The notes below the pieces were generated by a model. That model saw only the letters and a program-made list of their open reading frames with translations, was not told the DNA's origin and did not search any database. This document shows positions 35,892-47,596 of a stretch of DNA of 64,000 nt, in pieces. Within the stretch, counting starts at the first letter, position 1. The number at the start of each line of letters is the position of its first letter. Source of the DNA: Turnera subulata (taxonomy: Eukaryota; Streptophyta; Magnoliopsida; Malpighiales; Passifloraceae); the NCBI GenBank assembly GCA_028386065.3, contig JAKUCV010007259.1:7179-71178 (forward strand), in the 5' to 3' direction. A program made the position numbers and the translations under genes.

Positions 35892-38660
35892 TATAACAGC
35901 CCGGGTAAAAATTTTGGATTTTTACCGGACTGTAGAAGTCTATTTACCGTGATTTACTGTTGAATTAATCTTGGGTAATTAATTCAAGGTAAATCGGGAG
36001 TCGTTTTTCGAAACCGAGGGTTTTTCTGCGCTCGTGATTTTTCCGTGGATTTTTCGGAACTAAGTTGGTATTTTTCGGGTTTCGGAATTTCTCAAAAAAT
36101 CACACCGGAAAATAACTAAGGAGGTATCTGTTATTTTCTGGTCCGGATCGGATTCGCCCGTAATGCGGACGAATTTTATTATTGAGTTCACAAGCTAAAT
36201 AGTAATTTTTTTTCATTATAAGAAGGAGGCAGCGGGGTGAGGAAGAGAAGAAGAAAAAAAAAGGAGAGAAAAAGAGAGAAAAGAAAAAAAAGAGAGAAAA
36301 AGAAAAAGAGAGAAAAGAAAAAGAGGAAAAAAAAGAAAGAAAGAAAAAGAAAAAGGAAAAAAAAGAAGAAAAAAAAGAAAAAAAGGAACCAATCAGAAAA
36401 GAGAAAAAAAGAAAAGAAAATGAAAGAAAAAGAAAAGAAAAGAAATTGAGAAAATGAGAAAAATAGAAGAAAAGAAAAAAAAATACAGAAGAACAGTAGT
36501 CACCTTCGGCCCTCCCACGGTCACTGTACACGCCGGCCTGATCCGCGCCGCGCCGCGTGCCACCGCCGCCACCAGGAGCTCTGTCACGCCGTCGCGAGCT
36601 CACCCATGGCGTCGCCGTCGCGTTCCGCAGCGTGAAGCCTCCTGACGCGCCTTCGACCCGCCGGATTCCCCGCGGATCCAACATCCTCGTGCTTGCCGCC
36701 TCAGCCCGACGTCGCCGCGCTCAGTTTGCCGCCGCCTTGGAGTCGCCTCCGTCCGCCGCTACTGAGGGCGTGCTCGCTCGTCCATCCCCGCCCGTTCACG
36801 CCGCACCGACGAGCTCAACCCGCGAGGTGAGCATCCAGATCCGTCGACCCGCGTGCTTGTCCGAGTCGCGAACCTAGGTCACAGCCGTGGGCTTGACTTC
36901 CTTTGGGCTGGGTATTTGGTTGGGCTTGGGCTGGGCATGAACTCACTGTTCATGGCCCAGTCCAGTAAAAAGAAATATAATAAAATTAAATGATATATAA
37001 ATACTTATTTATCTAATTTCTGGAAATTAATTTTGGGAAAAAAAATTATGTATTTATTTTGAGTAAATTACTGCCAATTTAACTCTGGTATTTGTGTTAA
37101 AGTATAAATATATTTACTTGGATAAATAATTAAGATTATGTTTTGGGGAACTATTATTAATTGGAAAAAATATATATATACCTTGAAAATAATTTCATTA
37201 AATTTAATATGTATATTATTTAGTCTGGAAAATTATAATTTTGGTGTATGTATATAAATATGTATTTTGTAAATTAAAAGTAATTATGTTTTGTGTTGGA
37301 AATTAAATTGTATATATATTTAGAAAAGATAAATACTATAAATATTTTCTGAAAATTATAAATAGGTTATTATTTTTTCTGGAAAATTATAGTAATTATA
37401 TTTTGAATAATTATAGTTATTTTATGAAATTATTTTGAAAAAGAGTTTTAATTAAGTATGGTACCGAAATTATATTCGGATATACGTTCGGTAAAATATT
37501 TTCGGTAAATGGAAATAATAACGGATATGAACCGGGGTGGGTATATTTCGTAGTATTGGCATCATAGTATACCGATTATGTGCATTTATGTGTATGTGTT
37601 GTTTTGTGGTATAGGTTTGATATCGGGCAGTTTCCCGATGAGCCGGCGTCGTACCAGTCATTATTTCTGGAGTTGAGTAATCGGCCAAGGTGAGGATGGA
37701 TTTCCTTCAATATGTGCCTATATTACTCGGTTATTGTGTTTTGTTGCTTATTGCATTGTTGGTATATTTCGGGATGTTTATCCCATGGTCTTGATTGTTG
37801 TGGTCGGGATGTTTATCCCAAGACGGATTTTGGATGTTTATCCCTGAGTCGTTTTGACACTAAGTATAATGGTATAATTAATGAATTGTGATGAGGATGT
37901 CGATCCTCGGTATTTTGGTTAGGGATGTCGATCCCTGTGAGTTTGGTTTTTGATAACGATTATATAATTGTCATGTGGTAAGTAGAGGTACGACCGGATG
38001 GTTAGAGACTGTTTTGTGGTGGCCATGATCTGGGTTACTTGATAAGCATGTCTATGCTTGGGATGTCTATCCCGGTTTGTTATTTTTGGGATGTCTATCC
38101 CTGGGTTCTTTTTGATCTGGCACCAGGAACAGGTTGATAACCTGGTACGGCCCTAGCTTAACCGTGACGGGGCCCGGAAAAGATAAAATTGGAAATTGGA
38201 TTTTTATTGAGTCCTTTCGGCTTTGGGTCGAGTCTTTTGGTTTGACTGTTGTGCTTGCCTTGAGTAATTTTAGTGTTCATATTGATTGTCTTTCCTTCGT
38301 CGGTGAGCACTTCGGACTCACCCCTCACCTGCGGGCTTTCATCCCGTAGGATGAGTTATTTTTGGTACAGGCTTGGTGCATTCCAGACAGGCTGCGGCGT
38401 TATCCCTTGGACAGGGCTCGGATCCATAGTTTGCATCAGTGTAGCATACAGTGTCTTTGTGAGTTTTAAAGTCTTCCGCTGTGCATTATATTATTGTTGT
38501 TGGGCCATTGGGACGGTATTGTTATTTAAGATGTTTATCATTTTGGGCCGTTGGGCCCGAGTTATTGTTGTTTACACTGTATACTGGGTTATTTTGGTTG
38601 GGTCGTCATAGTTCCGGCACGTGTTTACTGTGTACGGTAAATACGGGTCGGGGCGTTTCA
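35892..38660 (+). repeat. 3' LTR of copy 1
   Basis: It begins TATAACAGCCCGGG (TG mutated to TA) and ends GGGGCGTTTCA. Compared with the 5' LTR it shows a handful of substitutions (for example CTTATCCGTGACGG versus CTTAACCGTGACGG) and shorter runs in the purine tract. Confidence 0.9.
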
Positions 38661-38665
38661 ATTAG

Positions 38666-40077
38666 AGGCTTTAAAATTCCCATGGGTCACTTATTGTTTA
38701 ATTTTCCAATATAACCCATCACTAAATTGTTAGATAGGAATAATTTTGTAATTAAAGTTTTATGTAAGGATATTTTGGTCCATTATTATTAAGATTCTTA
38801 TTATCGAGATTAATATTAATTACATTTTAAAGGTTGTGTAAAAATCTTAAATATTATGGAAGAGAGAGTGTATTTTACAATGTAATTCTTATATATATGG
38901 GTTAGAATGATTTTTTATTGTTTAAATTTTTGCCTACACTGGAAAATATTCCTGGACCCGTCCCTATATATAAGGCTTTATTTATATTTTCTCAACAACT
39001 ACCGAGTATTAAGAAAAATAATAATTACGGAAAACAATAAAACTATGAAGAATGATAACGAAAAGAATAATAACAGAAAAGAATTATCATAAGAATTCAT
39101 GACTCTTGTGTTTGTGGTTTATTGTCAACAAGGACTATGAAGAAAAAAATTTGTAAACCAATCGAATAGTCAACCAAAACTACTAACGGTTACAAAAACT
39201 ACGAAGAATAATAATATTTTTCATTAAAAATTTAATAACAAAAATTATGTAATTTATATTATCAAAGATACCAAATATCTTTAATAGTAATCAATTTATA
39301 AATTCCTATTCTAATACAAAAGTTAATTCTAAATAATTAATCTGTCTAGATTATGAAAAATAATTATTAATATATAAGTATTTATTTATATTTTCTCAAT
39401 AAGTATAAACAATGAGGAAGAAAATAATAGATTTTATGAAATTTAACAGCCGGAAATTTAGCGAAAACCATGAATAAAAATAATGTTTACCAAAAAAATA
39501 ATCTTGAAGAAGAAGAAACACAAGAGCTCATGCCAGAAGTGTTTATAATTTATTATCAAGAAGAATTATGGAGAAGATGAGTCGAGTAATCATCGAAAAC
39601 TATGAACAAGAATAATGACAACGAAAAAGAATAATAATATAAAATAATTATCATTGGAATTCATGACTAATATGTCTGTGGTTTATTGTCAACAAGGAAT
39701 ATGAGGAAAAAAATTAAATTACAATAGAATAGTTAATATAAGCTATCAAAAAGATCATCGACCACTAAAAAAATAATAATATAATTTAATAATCTCATTT
39801 ATTAATAATGAACTTTAATAATTAAAATTATGTAATTTAGAATTTAAAGTAGTAACAAATATCATTGATAATAAAAGATTAATTAATTCATATTCCACTA
39901 TATTTTTTTGGTAAAAATACAAGTGGAGGGAATATTCATATTTCACTATATAAATTAATTCTATATAATGCATATCCATTTCTCTAGATTATGGAAAAAA
40001 TTTGTCCTTATTCTATATAACTTTTATTCAATATGTTGATTAATACTATACCACGTGATTTTAAAAATATATTGTTA
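38666..40077. other. AT-rich Helitron-like filler
   Basis: No gene. The block repeats motifs such as GAAGAATAATAAT, AGAATTCATGACT and GTTTATTGTCAACAAGGA several times, at about 39050-39130, 39490-39560 and 39650-39710, so the unit is internally duplicated. It leads into the Helitron-type 3' end. Confidence 0.5.
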
Positions 40078-40109
40078 TCCACGTGCATCGCACGAGTAGA
40101 AAAAACTAG
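40078..40109 (+). mobile_element. Helitron-type 3' terminus
   Basis: The hairpin CGTGC-ATC-GCACG (40082-40094) is followed by GAGTAGAAAAAA... and CTAG at 40106-40109, with a T next. The stem-loop about 10-12 nt before a terminal CTRR is the defining 3' structure of Helitrons. Three bases later TCTATAAAAGCATGACG begins, which looks like another Helitron 5' end. Confidence 0.6.
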
Positions 40110-40379
40110 TTATCTATAAAAGCATGACGCTTCCAAATTATAAGACTAAAATACCCCATCAATCTTACCCTTCATTAAATCAAACAAAAGTCTAATACAT
40201 AAATTTCTGCCTAATACACAATTTTCTGCCGGCTCCTCTTTTTCTCGCCGACACCAATAGTGTCTCGCCGTACCAACTCAATTATAAATACAGTGCATTG
40301 AAGATTTGCGTTTCATCCAAGTGCTATTCACGTTATATAGTTTAAAAAAAGGAATTAGTTGATTGCAACAAAATCTATA

Positions 40380-40553
40380 TTATCTATACTATATATAAAA
40401 GCACGATCTCATCTAATTAAATGGCATCAAAATTGAAAGATGAAAATACCCTTATTTAATACTAATATAACAAAGAATGAACGATGTGTCATACACTAAT
40501 GAATGATATGTAGTCTCATACAATAATTTTTTTTTATAGAATTTCATCATAAT
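40380..40553 (+). repeat. Helitron-like unit start, interrupted by copy 2
   Basis: ATCTATACTATATATAAAAG at about 40389 starts a unit that continues through ...ATAGAATTTCATCAT to 40553. It resumes at 50851 as ATAATACTCCTCTAAAACCG. An uninterrupted paralogue of the joint exists at about 51893-51930, which confirms the insertion point. Confidence 0.6.
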
Positions 40554-43419
40554 TGTAACAGCCCGGGGTAAAAATTTTGATTTTTACCGGGACTGTAAAG
40601 GTCTTTTTACCGTGATTTACTGTTGAATTAATCTTGGGTAATTAATTCAAGGTAAATTGGGCGTCGTTTTTCGAAACCGAGAGTTTTCCCGCGCTCGTGA
40701 TTTTTCCGTGGATTTTTCGGGCCTAAGTCGGTATTTTTCGGGTCCCGGGATTTTCGGAAAAATCACACCGGAAAATAACAAAGGGGGTATCAGTTATTTT
40801 CTGGTCCGGACTGGACTCGCTCTATAATGCAGACACGCTGCATTATTGATGAATCACAGGTGAAATAGTAATTCACGTCTATAAAAGCAGAGGAAGAAGA
40901 AACCAGGAGAGGAAGAGGAGAAGAAAAAGAAAAAGAGAGAAAAAAAAAAGAAAAAGAGAGAAAAAGAAAAAGAGAGAAAAGAAGAAAAGAAAAAAAAGAA
41001 AAAGGAAAAAAAAAAGAAAAGAAAGAAGAGAAAAAAAAAACACACAGAAAAAAAACAGAGGGGAAAAAGAAAAAAAAGAGAAAGGAAGAAAAACAATTAA
41101 ACAGAAAAAAAGAGAAAATCAGAAAAAGAAAGGAAAGAAAACAGAAAATAGAAAGAAAATACAGAAAAAGAAAAAAATGGAGTGCAACTGTTATCGTCAC
41201 CCCGACTCTCCTCGGCTACTGTTCACCAGGAGGCATTCTGTATCGCCGTTCGCCGCACCGACCACACCATGGCCTTCCCCGTGAAGTCGCCGACTCGTTG
41301 CCGTCGTCTCCGTCGCCTTCCGCCGCTTGAGGCGCGCCGTAGAGCCGTTGACCCGCGGCGAAACCCGGCGGATCTGCTTCTCCCGCGTTGCTGCTCAGCC
41401 TCCAGCGCCGTCGCGCCCGAGTTCCCACTGTCCACGGAGTCGCCTTCGTCCGCCGCTGCTGTTGGTGTGCTCGCTTCCCTTCCTCGCGCCCACCCGTCGT
41501 CGCCAGCCGCTGCAACCCGAGGTGAGCAGATCCGGGTTTGTTGACCCGCGCGCTTGGTCGGGTCGTGTCGCTGGGCCGGGCTATGGCTGTGCTGGGTTGC
41601 TGCCTTGGTCTGGGCCGCATTGTTCATGGCCCAACCCGATTAATTTTTTTTTAAAAAAACTATACATACATATATATTTATTTATTCATAATCTGATATA
41701 TAATTTTGGAAAAAAATTATATAATTACTTTGAGAAAAGTATGTTCAATTTAATTCTGGTATTTTGTGGAAAATATAAATATATAAACTTTGATAAATAA
41801 TCAAGTTATGTTTTGGAAAAACTATTATTATTTGGAAAATATATATATACCATGGAAATAATTTCTGGAAATTTAATATATGTATTATTTTCTCTGGAAA
41901 TTATGGTTGAGGAATTTATATATATATGTACTTTGAAAATTAAGGGTAATTATAATTTTGTGTTGGAAAATATTATTATCTATTGAGAAAAAGATAAATA
42001 CTATTTGTATATTTTCTGGAAATTATAAATAAGTTATTATTTTTCTGGAAAAATTATGGAGATTATAATTTTGGAAAATTATAATTAATTCATGAAAATA
42101 TTTTGAAAAGAATTTTAATTAAAGTATTGTACCGAAATTATATTCGGATATACGTACGATATATTATTTTCAGAAAAAGGTTAAAATATGGTAATAGATG
42201 ATAATAAAAGAGATATGAATCGGGATGGGGTATTTCGCAGTTTTGGCATCATAGCATACCGATTATGTGCATTTATGTGTATATATTTTTTTGATGTATA
42301 GGTTTGGATATCGCGCAGTTTCCCGAGGAGCCGGCTTCGGACCGGTCATTGTTTCCGGAGTTGAGTAATCGGCCAAGGTGAGGAAGGATTTCCTTCTACA
42401 TGTGCCTATATTAATCGGTTATTATGTTTGATGGTTGTTGGACTGTTGTTTGTTGCATAAGCTGTGGTTTGTTTTCGGGATGTTTATCCCAGTATCTTGG
42501 TTGGTATTTGGATGTTTATCTTGAGTCTTTTTGGTATAAGGTATAATGGATTAATAATAAATTGTGATAAGGATGTCGATCCTTGGTTTTGGATGCGATG
42601 TCTATCCCGGTATTTTGGTTAGGGATGTTGATCCCTGAGTTTGGTTTTGAATGATGATAATATAATTGTCACGTGGTAAGTAGTGGTACGACTCGATGGT
42701 TTAAGACTATTTCGTGGTGGCCGTGACCTGGGTTACTTGTGATAAGCATGTCTATGCTTGGGATGTCTATCCCGTGATTATTTTTGGGATGTCTATCCCT
42801 GGGTTCGTATTTTTGGGATGTCGATCCCTGGGTTCTCTGGATTTGGTCTGGCACCAGGAATGTGTTGATAACCAGGTCTGACCCCTAGCTTATCCGTGAC
42901 GGGGCCCGGAAAGATAAAATTGGAAAAATTGGATTTTATTTGAGACTTTTTGGTCTTGGACCAATTTTGAGTCGAGTCTTTTGATTTGTTTTTTTTGGCT
43001 GTTAGCCTGTGTTTGACTTGAGTAGTTATAGTGTGCATATTGATTGACTTTCCTTCGTCGGTGAGCACTTCGGACTCACCCCTCACCTGTGGGCTTTCAT
43101 CCCGCAGGTTGAGTTATTTTTGGTACAGGTTTGGTGCATTCCAGACAGGCTGCGGCGTTATCCCTTGGACAGGGCTCGGATCCATAGTTTGCATCTATGT
43201 CGCATACAGTGTTTTGTGAGTTATTAAGTCTTCCGCTGTGCATTGTTTTTACTATTATTGGGCCAATGGGCCAGATATGTTATTATTGATGTTTACTATT
43301 TTGGGCTGTTGAGCCCGTGTTCCTGTTATATACACTGTATGCTGGGCTTTGTCTGGTTGGGTTGTCACAGTTCCGGCACGTGTTTACTGTGCACGGTAAA
43401 TACGGGTCGGGGCGTTTCA
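40554..43419 (+). repeat. 5' LTR of copy 2
   Basis: It shows the same order of blocks as copy 1: TATAAAAG (40880), purine tract (40905-41175), GC-rich block (41200-41520), donor-like CCGAG|GTGAGC (about 41520), AT-rich block, exon-like segment 42302-42377, and palindrome cluster. The open frames 41216-41620 and 41327-41800 lie in the GC-rich block and are not conserved as proteins. Confidence 0.88.
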
Positions 43420-43692
43420 TTTTGGTAGCGGAGCGGGCGTTAGGTCTTGTTGGGCAGTCTTTGTGTGTCTGTTGTACTTGTTTGCATAGTTCGCTCCATT
43501 GGTTTATTATTTTGTATCATTTTAGTTAGTGCATTATGGATCCAGTCAAGGGACGCCAGTTGTCGCAGAACATACACATAAGAGGTAATGATGCCATAAA
43601 TAAGCGGAAATATAAATATTATTAATAATACTAATATTTGATTACAAACAGAAATATTACATTGATATTTTATAAAAATAAAAATACATTCA

Positions 43693-44373
43693 TCACCTTG
43701 GAACGACGTTGACCCTGAAGCTGTTGAGGTCATTGTTGATGTTGACTTGGATGCTGTCGCTCCACGAGAACCACATACCGCCCCTGTTGTCCTGGCCTGG
43801 AAGCTCGAACCGGTTTGCTTGAGGGAACCGGAGTGGGGTGAGACCGTGATCGTCTTGAGTCTGCCACTGAGTCTCGGTGAGAAGAACCATGTTTGTCTTA
43901 TATTGGTTCTTCAAGTCTCTCAGAGTACGCGAGAACTCCTGGGAACGCCTTGCGACTCCTCTGCAGTTCCACACCAGTAGTCGGGCCTTTGGCCAAGTTA
44001 CGGGCAGACGAGTTACTCTGGGCATGCTCTGGGCTGTCATCGAGAGTTGGTAGTAGGTGCCTTGCTCCAGGGTATGGCAAGTGGACTCTAGGTTGAACTC
44101 CTGAAGTCTTTCCGAGATGAAGAACATGATGGAGTTAGCCGATCCGTAATAGGAGGTCCTTAGAGTGCCATGGTCCTCCAGGAAGAACGTCTCTTCCATT
44201 GGAGTGACGAAGAACCGCGATGAGTAGAGTTCGTCGACGAAGACCAGACGCGGCATTCTGCCGAGCTCGTTCGGTAGTTCTTCTGGACGCTCGTTGACCA
44301 TGCTGTAGGCCAGTCGGTTCCTTCTGCCTAGATTGTCACCCTCGACGAAGAAGATGGATGATGGAGCATGCAT
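43693..44373 (-). CDS. antisense ORF A, copy 2: 226-aa protein with endonuclease-like C-terminus
   Basis: The frame is intact. Residues 1-140 (starting MHAPSSIFFVEGDNLGRRN) are not recognised. From about residue 143, RLLVWNCRGVARRSQEFSRT, then MVLLTETQW and GGMWFSWSDSIQVNIN, resemble the first part of the endonuclease/exonuclease/phosphatase domain of plant LINEs (WNCRG, ET and GG.W motifs). The protein stops before the catalytic His region, so nuclease activity is doubtful. A TATA box (44491-44485) precedes the ATG by 112 nt. It is encoded against the direction of its retrotransposon and is shared with copy 1, where it is broken. It may be a captured LINE piece fused to another sequence. Confidence 0.65.
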   Translation of the reverse strand: MHAPSSIFFVEGDNLGRRNRLAYSMVNERPEELPNELGRMPRLVFVDELYSSRFFVTPMEETFFLEDHGTLRTSYYGSANSIMFFISERLQEFNLESTCHTLEQGTYYQLSMTAQSMPRVTRLPVTWPKARLLVWNCRGVARRSQEFSRTLRDLKNQYKTNMVLLTETQWQTQDDHGLTPLRFPQANRFELPGQDNRGGMWFSWSDSIQVNINNDLNSFRVNVVPR

Positions 44374-44484
44374 TGTGTTGGGACGTGTTGGTGTTTTGTT
44401 TTTCAGAGTTTTGTGGTTTTGGTTGCCTGGATGTTTTGTTGCTTATAGATGCTTTTGATGATTTACACCTCACCGCTCCGTTTC

Positions 44485-44491
44485 TTTTATA
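44485..44491 (-). promoter_or_regulatory. TATA-like box before antisense ORF A (copy 2)
   Basis: TATAAAA on the minus strand in the context AAGAGTATAAAAGAAACGG is conserved with copy 1. The distance to the start codon (112 nt) allows a leader of about 80 nt. Confidence 0.5.
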
Positions 44492-45224
44492 CTCTTATGG
44501 GGAGCGTGTTTACTATTTTCGATTTTCAAGATTTTGCTTTTGAAAATTTGTCGTTGCTTCATTTATTGCTTTGTACTTTATACGTTTTTCGGGCTACAAT
44601 GCCAGAGTTTTTCAGCCTTTTTCCATCTCATGATTTTCTTTCGCTCTGGCTACTTTGTCCTTTCTTTTCATGGTTTTTCTATATCTTCGTGCATCTTTTA
44701 TCACATGCATTCGTGACCGTTGAGGCTAGACTGATGGGACCGTACCTCGAGTAGAGCACATGTGCGACAAGCTTACAGCTGTTTAGACACCGTGGAGAGA
44801 TGCGAGACTTGACAGACGTTTTTGGCTCATGCGGAAATTATGAACAAGTGGGTATCGTTTCTTTCGAGGGACATAGGATGCTCTCATGATCGTCACCGTG
44901 CGAGTTAACGGATATCTTTTTCACGTGGGAACCGACGTCACCGTTAGCTCCGTATGTCACGTTTCTAAGGATTGAGGATGGTTACGATCGATCTAGAGCG
45001 CCGAACATGGAAACATGTTTTTGTTTTAATTTCTTTATGTTTTGGATTTTGTTAAACGAGTTTTGTTTTAAATCTCTTTATTTGATTTTATATTCTTATT
45101 ATTAATTTTTGTTCTACTTTGAGATGTTTAATTTTTTCGTTTAACATAAGACTTTGTAATATAAGAATTTTGATTTAAAAAGGAAATTTATTTTATAATA
45201 GTTTTACAACGGAGAAGAAGTACT

Positions 45225-45602
45225 CTATTGAGTTACATGCTTCTCTAAGTCTTTTACAAGTTTTTGGTCGGTTTTCATGTGAGGGAAGAGCTCCGCGCAC
45301 GCCAGTTCGATCTGCAACACCGCCGAGCTGATCTTCTTCAGTGAGACGTTCAGTTGCGTCAGTGTCTGTTGCGGAGTGCTACTCTCAGCTATCGCCTTGC
45401 CCTTCTTATCTTCAGCTTTCTTGGGAGCACGTTTCTTTCGCTGTCTGCTGGAGACGACCATGTGCTCTTTCAAGCCGATGATGTTCGTTTTGAACCGCTT
45501 CTTGGGAGGTTCTTCATCGGAGCTTGTCGGGAAAGCAGTGCCACCGATGTAGCTGTTGTTCTCGGAGTCTGAGGTAGTTCTTGATCTCAGTGGAGAGTCC
45601 AT
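45225..45602 (-). CDS. antisense ORF B, copy 2: 125-aa basic, NLS-bearing protein
   Basis: It has the same length as copy 1 and is intact. Residues 1-47 are identical to copy 1; after that it differs at about 20 places, including SSRQRKKRAPKK for SPKRRKKRVPKK, so the basic cluster is kept although its residues vary. The C-terminal helix region is retained (LNVSLKKISSAVLQIELA, LVKDLEK). The TATA-like box is at 45644-45637. Function unknown; a DNA- or RNA-associated nuclear role is only a guess from composition. Confidence 0.65.
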   Translation of the reverse strand: MDSPLRSRTTSDSENNSYIGGTAFPTSSDEEPPKKRFKTNIIGLKEHMVVSSRQRKKRAPKKAEDKKGKAIAESSTPQQTLTQLNVSLKKISSAVLQIELACAELFPHMKTDQKLVKDLEKHVTQ

Positions 45603-46353
45603 GACTGTGTGTGAGTATGCCAGTCATGAGGTTTGGTTCTTATAGAGGACGAGATGTCACTTAAGGGTATAAGCGGTATCTCGGGTTGAGTTTGGACACC
45701 TGGCAGAGTGTGCTAGAAGCTTATCGTGGTAGGACCCACAGATAAGACGGAATTTCGAGGACGAAATTCTTTTTAAGGCGGGTAGACTGTAACAGCCCGG
45801 GTAAAAATTTTTGTTAGAACCCATGGTTCATTACAGGTTTTGATAATCGACAAACCAATTCAAGATCATGACAAAGATGAAGCAAAAGAAAGCAAAAAGA
45901 AATCAAGCAAAGAAGTGCTCAAGCGAAGTGCTCAAGCAATGTGATCAAAGACATGATCAAGCATTGAAGTGCAAAGAAGAGCCAAGAAAGAAGAGTTAGA
46001 TTCATAAATTATACAAGGTATAACACTCAACTCTTCTAGGACATTGGCTCAAAGTAAGATAAAATTTGCTCATGCATCACATAAACATATTTCAAACATC
46101 AAACTATTTTTTGAATCAATAACATCGATGTTATGTTTTACAACATCGATGTTCTACCTTCCAACAAGTTTCCAAAAATAGGCAGTAGGCAAATAACATC
46201 GATGTTGGCTTCCCAAACATCGATGTTCTAATGACCGTTGCTTTTAAAATTAGTCATAACATCGATGTTCCCATTTGTAACATCGATGTTCTTTCAAGAC
46301 ATTCTTAAAATTGTTTTTGCCGAGTCAAAATAACATCGATGTTGTCTTCTAAA

Positions 46354-47596
46354 TGTTAGGAACAATAACCCTTCGCTAGAGGGGGGGTGAATAGCGATAA
46401 TCGAATAAAACCGAAATAAGCAGGAATTGAATGCGGAATTAAAAGAATGAAGGACACAAGAGATTTATCCTGGTTCACACACACTCTACTAGTGTGGCTA
46501 ATCCAGCCCTTCAAGTCTCACTTGAAGATTTCACTATCTACGTTAAGCTTACGGGTGCTTAACAAACCGTTACAACCTNNNNNNNNNNNNNNNNNNNNNN
46601 NNNNNNNNNNNNNNNNNNNNNNNNNNNNNNNNNNNNNNNNNNNNNNNNNNNNNNNNNNNNNNNNNNNNNNNNNNNNNNNNNNNNNNNNNNNNNNNNNNNN
46701 NNNNNNNNNNNNNNNNNNNNNNNNNNNNNNNNNNNNNNNNNNNNNNNNNNNNNNNNNNNNNNNNNNNNNNNNNNNNNNNNNNNNNNNNNNNNNNNNNNNN
46801 NNNNNNNNNNNNNNNNNNNNNNNNNNNNNNNNNNNNNNNNNNNNNNNNNNNNNNNNNNNNNNNNNNNNNNNNNNNNNNNNNNNNNNNNNNNNNNNNNNNN
46901 NNNNNNNNNNNNNNNNNNNNNNNNNNNNNNNNNNNNNNNNNNNNNNNNNNNNNNNNNNNNNNNNNNNNNNNNNNNNNNNNNNNNNNNNNNNNNNNNNNNN
47001 NNNNNNNNNNNNNNNNNNNNNNNNNNNNNNNNNNNNNNNNNNNNNNNNNNNNNNNNNNNNNNNNNNNNNNNNNNNNNNNNNNNNNNNNNNNNNNNNNNNN
47101 NNNNNNNNNNNNNNNNNNNNNNNNNNNNNNNNNNNNNNNNNNNNNNNNNNNNNNNNNNNNNNNNNNNNNNNNNNNNNNNNNNNNNNNNNNNNNNNNNNNN
47201 NNNNNNNNNNNNNNNNNNNNNNNNNNNNNNNNNNNNNNNNNNNNNNNNNNNNNNNNNNNNNNNNNNNNNNNNNNNNNNNNNNNNNNNNNNNNNNNNNNNN
47301 NNNNNNNNNNNNNNNNNNNNNNNNNNNNNNNNNNNNNNNNNNNNNNNNNNNNNNNNNNNNNNNNNNNNNNNNNNNNNNNNNNNNNNNNNNNNNNNNNNNN
47401 NCTGTACAAATGGGTCCTAACTTCTCTTGCTCTTCTTGTACTTCAACTCTTGATCATATCTTCTCTTGAATTCTTGATCACTTTGGTTGAGCACTTGTTT
47501 GCTTGATTTCTTTTTGCTTCAAGGTTGTCATCAATTGAGCCAAGGTTTGTCATTATCAAAACTCTGAAATGAAACAAGGAGGCATGAGTTCTAACA
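46354..47596 (-). mobile_element. family A copia LTR nested in inverse orientation
   Basis: From 46354 the sequence is the reverse complement of the LTR 3' end (TGTTAGGAACAATAACCC...), and from 47402 to 47596 it is the reverse complement of the LTR 5' end (...TGCCTCC, GAGTTCTAACA). The duplication CTAAA is exact at 46349-46353 and 47597-47601. The middle is the gap, so it may be a solo LTR or a whole element. Confidence 0.85.
46579..47401. other. assembly gap (823 N)
   Basis: Unknown bases lie inside the nested copia LTR. If that LTR has the same length as the outer one (about 1.64 kb), roughly 1.2 kb is missing, so the gap length may be an estimate. The open frames running through it are artefacts. 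Confidence 0.95.

Larger units (their letters stand above)
30702..38660 (+). mobile_element. gypsy-type element carrying two antisense ORFs (copy 1)
   Basis: The 5' LTR is 30702-33478 and the 3' LTR 35892-38660 (2,777 and 2,769 bp, very similar). The target duplication ATTAG is exact at 30697-30701 and 38661-38665. The first base pair of the 3' LTR reads TA instead of TG. The 2,413-bp interior has the primer-site motif TTGGTAGCGGAGC at 33481, a plus-strand start ATGGATCCAGTCGAGGG at 33592 that soon stops, then two minus-strand ORFs (34470-33787 and 35705-35328), and finally TTTCGGGGACGAAATTC plus a purine-rich tract before the 3' LTR. No gag-pol remains, so mobility depends on a helper. The copy at 40554 has the same arrangement, so this is a family, not a one-off rearrangement. 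Confidence 0.9.
17522..40109 (+). mobile_element. Helitron-like element fragmented by later insertions (proposed span)
   Basis: A candidate 5' end after an A at 17521 (TCTATATCTATATTTTATTA, then TATATAAAAGTACG) resembles plant Helitron starts. The 3' end at 40082-40109 has the hallmark hairpin CGTGC-ATC-GCACG followed 12 bases later by CTAG and a host T. Between them, AT-rich DNA at 20716-22012, 29331-30701 and 38666-40109 shares motifs such as GAATTCATGA and TTTATTGTCAACAAG. It is interrupted by the solo LTR and by two gypsy elements. Removing those leaves about 4.3 kb. No Rep/helicase gene is visible, so it would be non-autonomous. The 3' end is the firmer part; the joining of all pieces is inference. 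Confidence 0.4.

Noticed and set aside
46447..47469. Long open frames across the N run
   Set aside because: They exist only because the unknown bases contain no stop codons.
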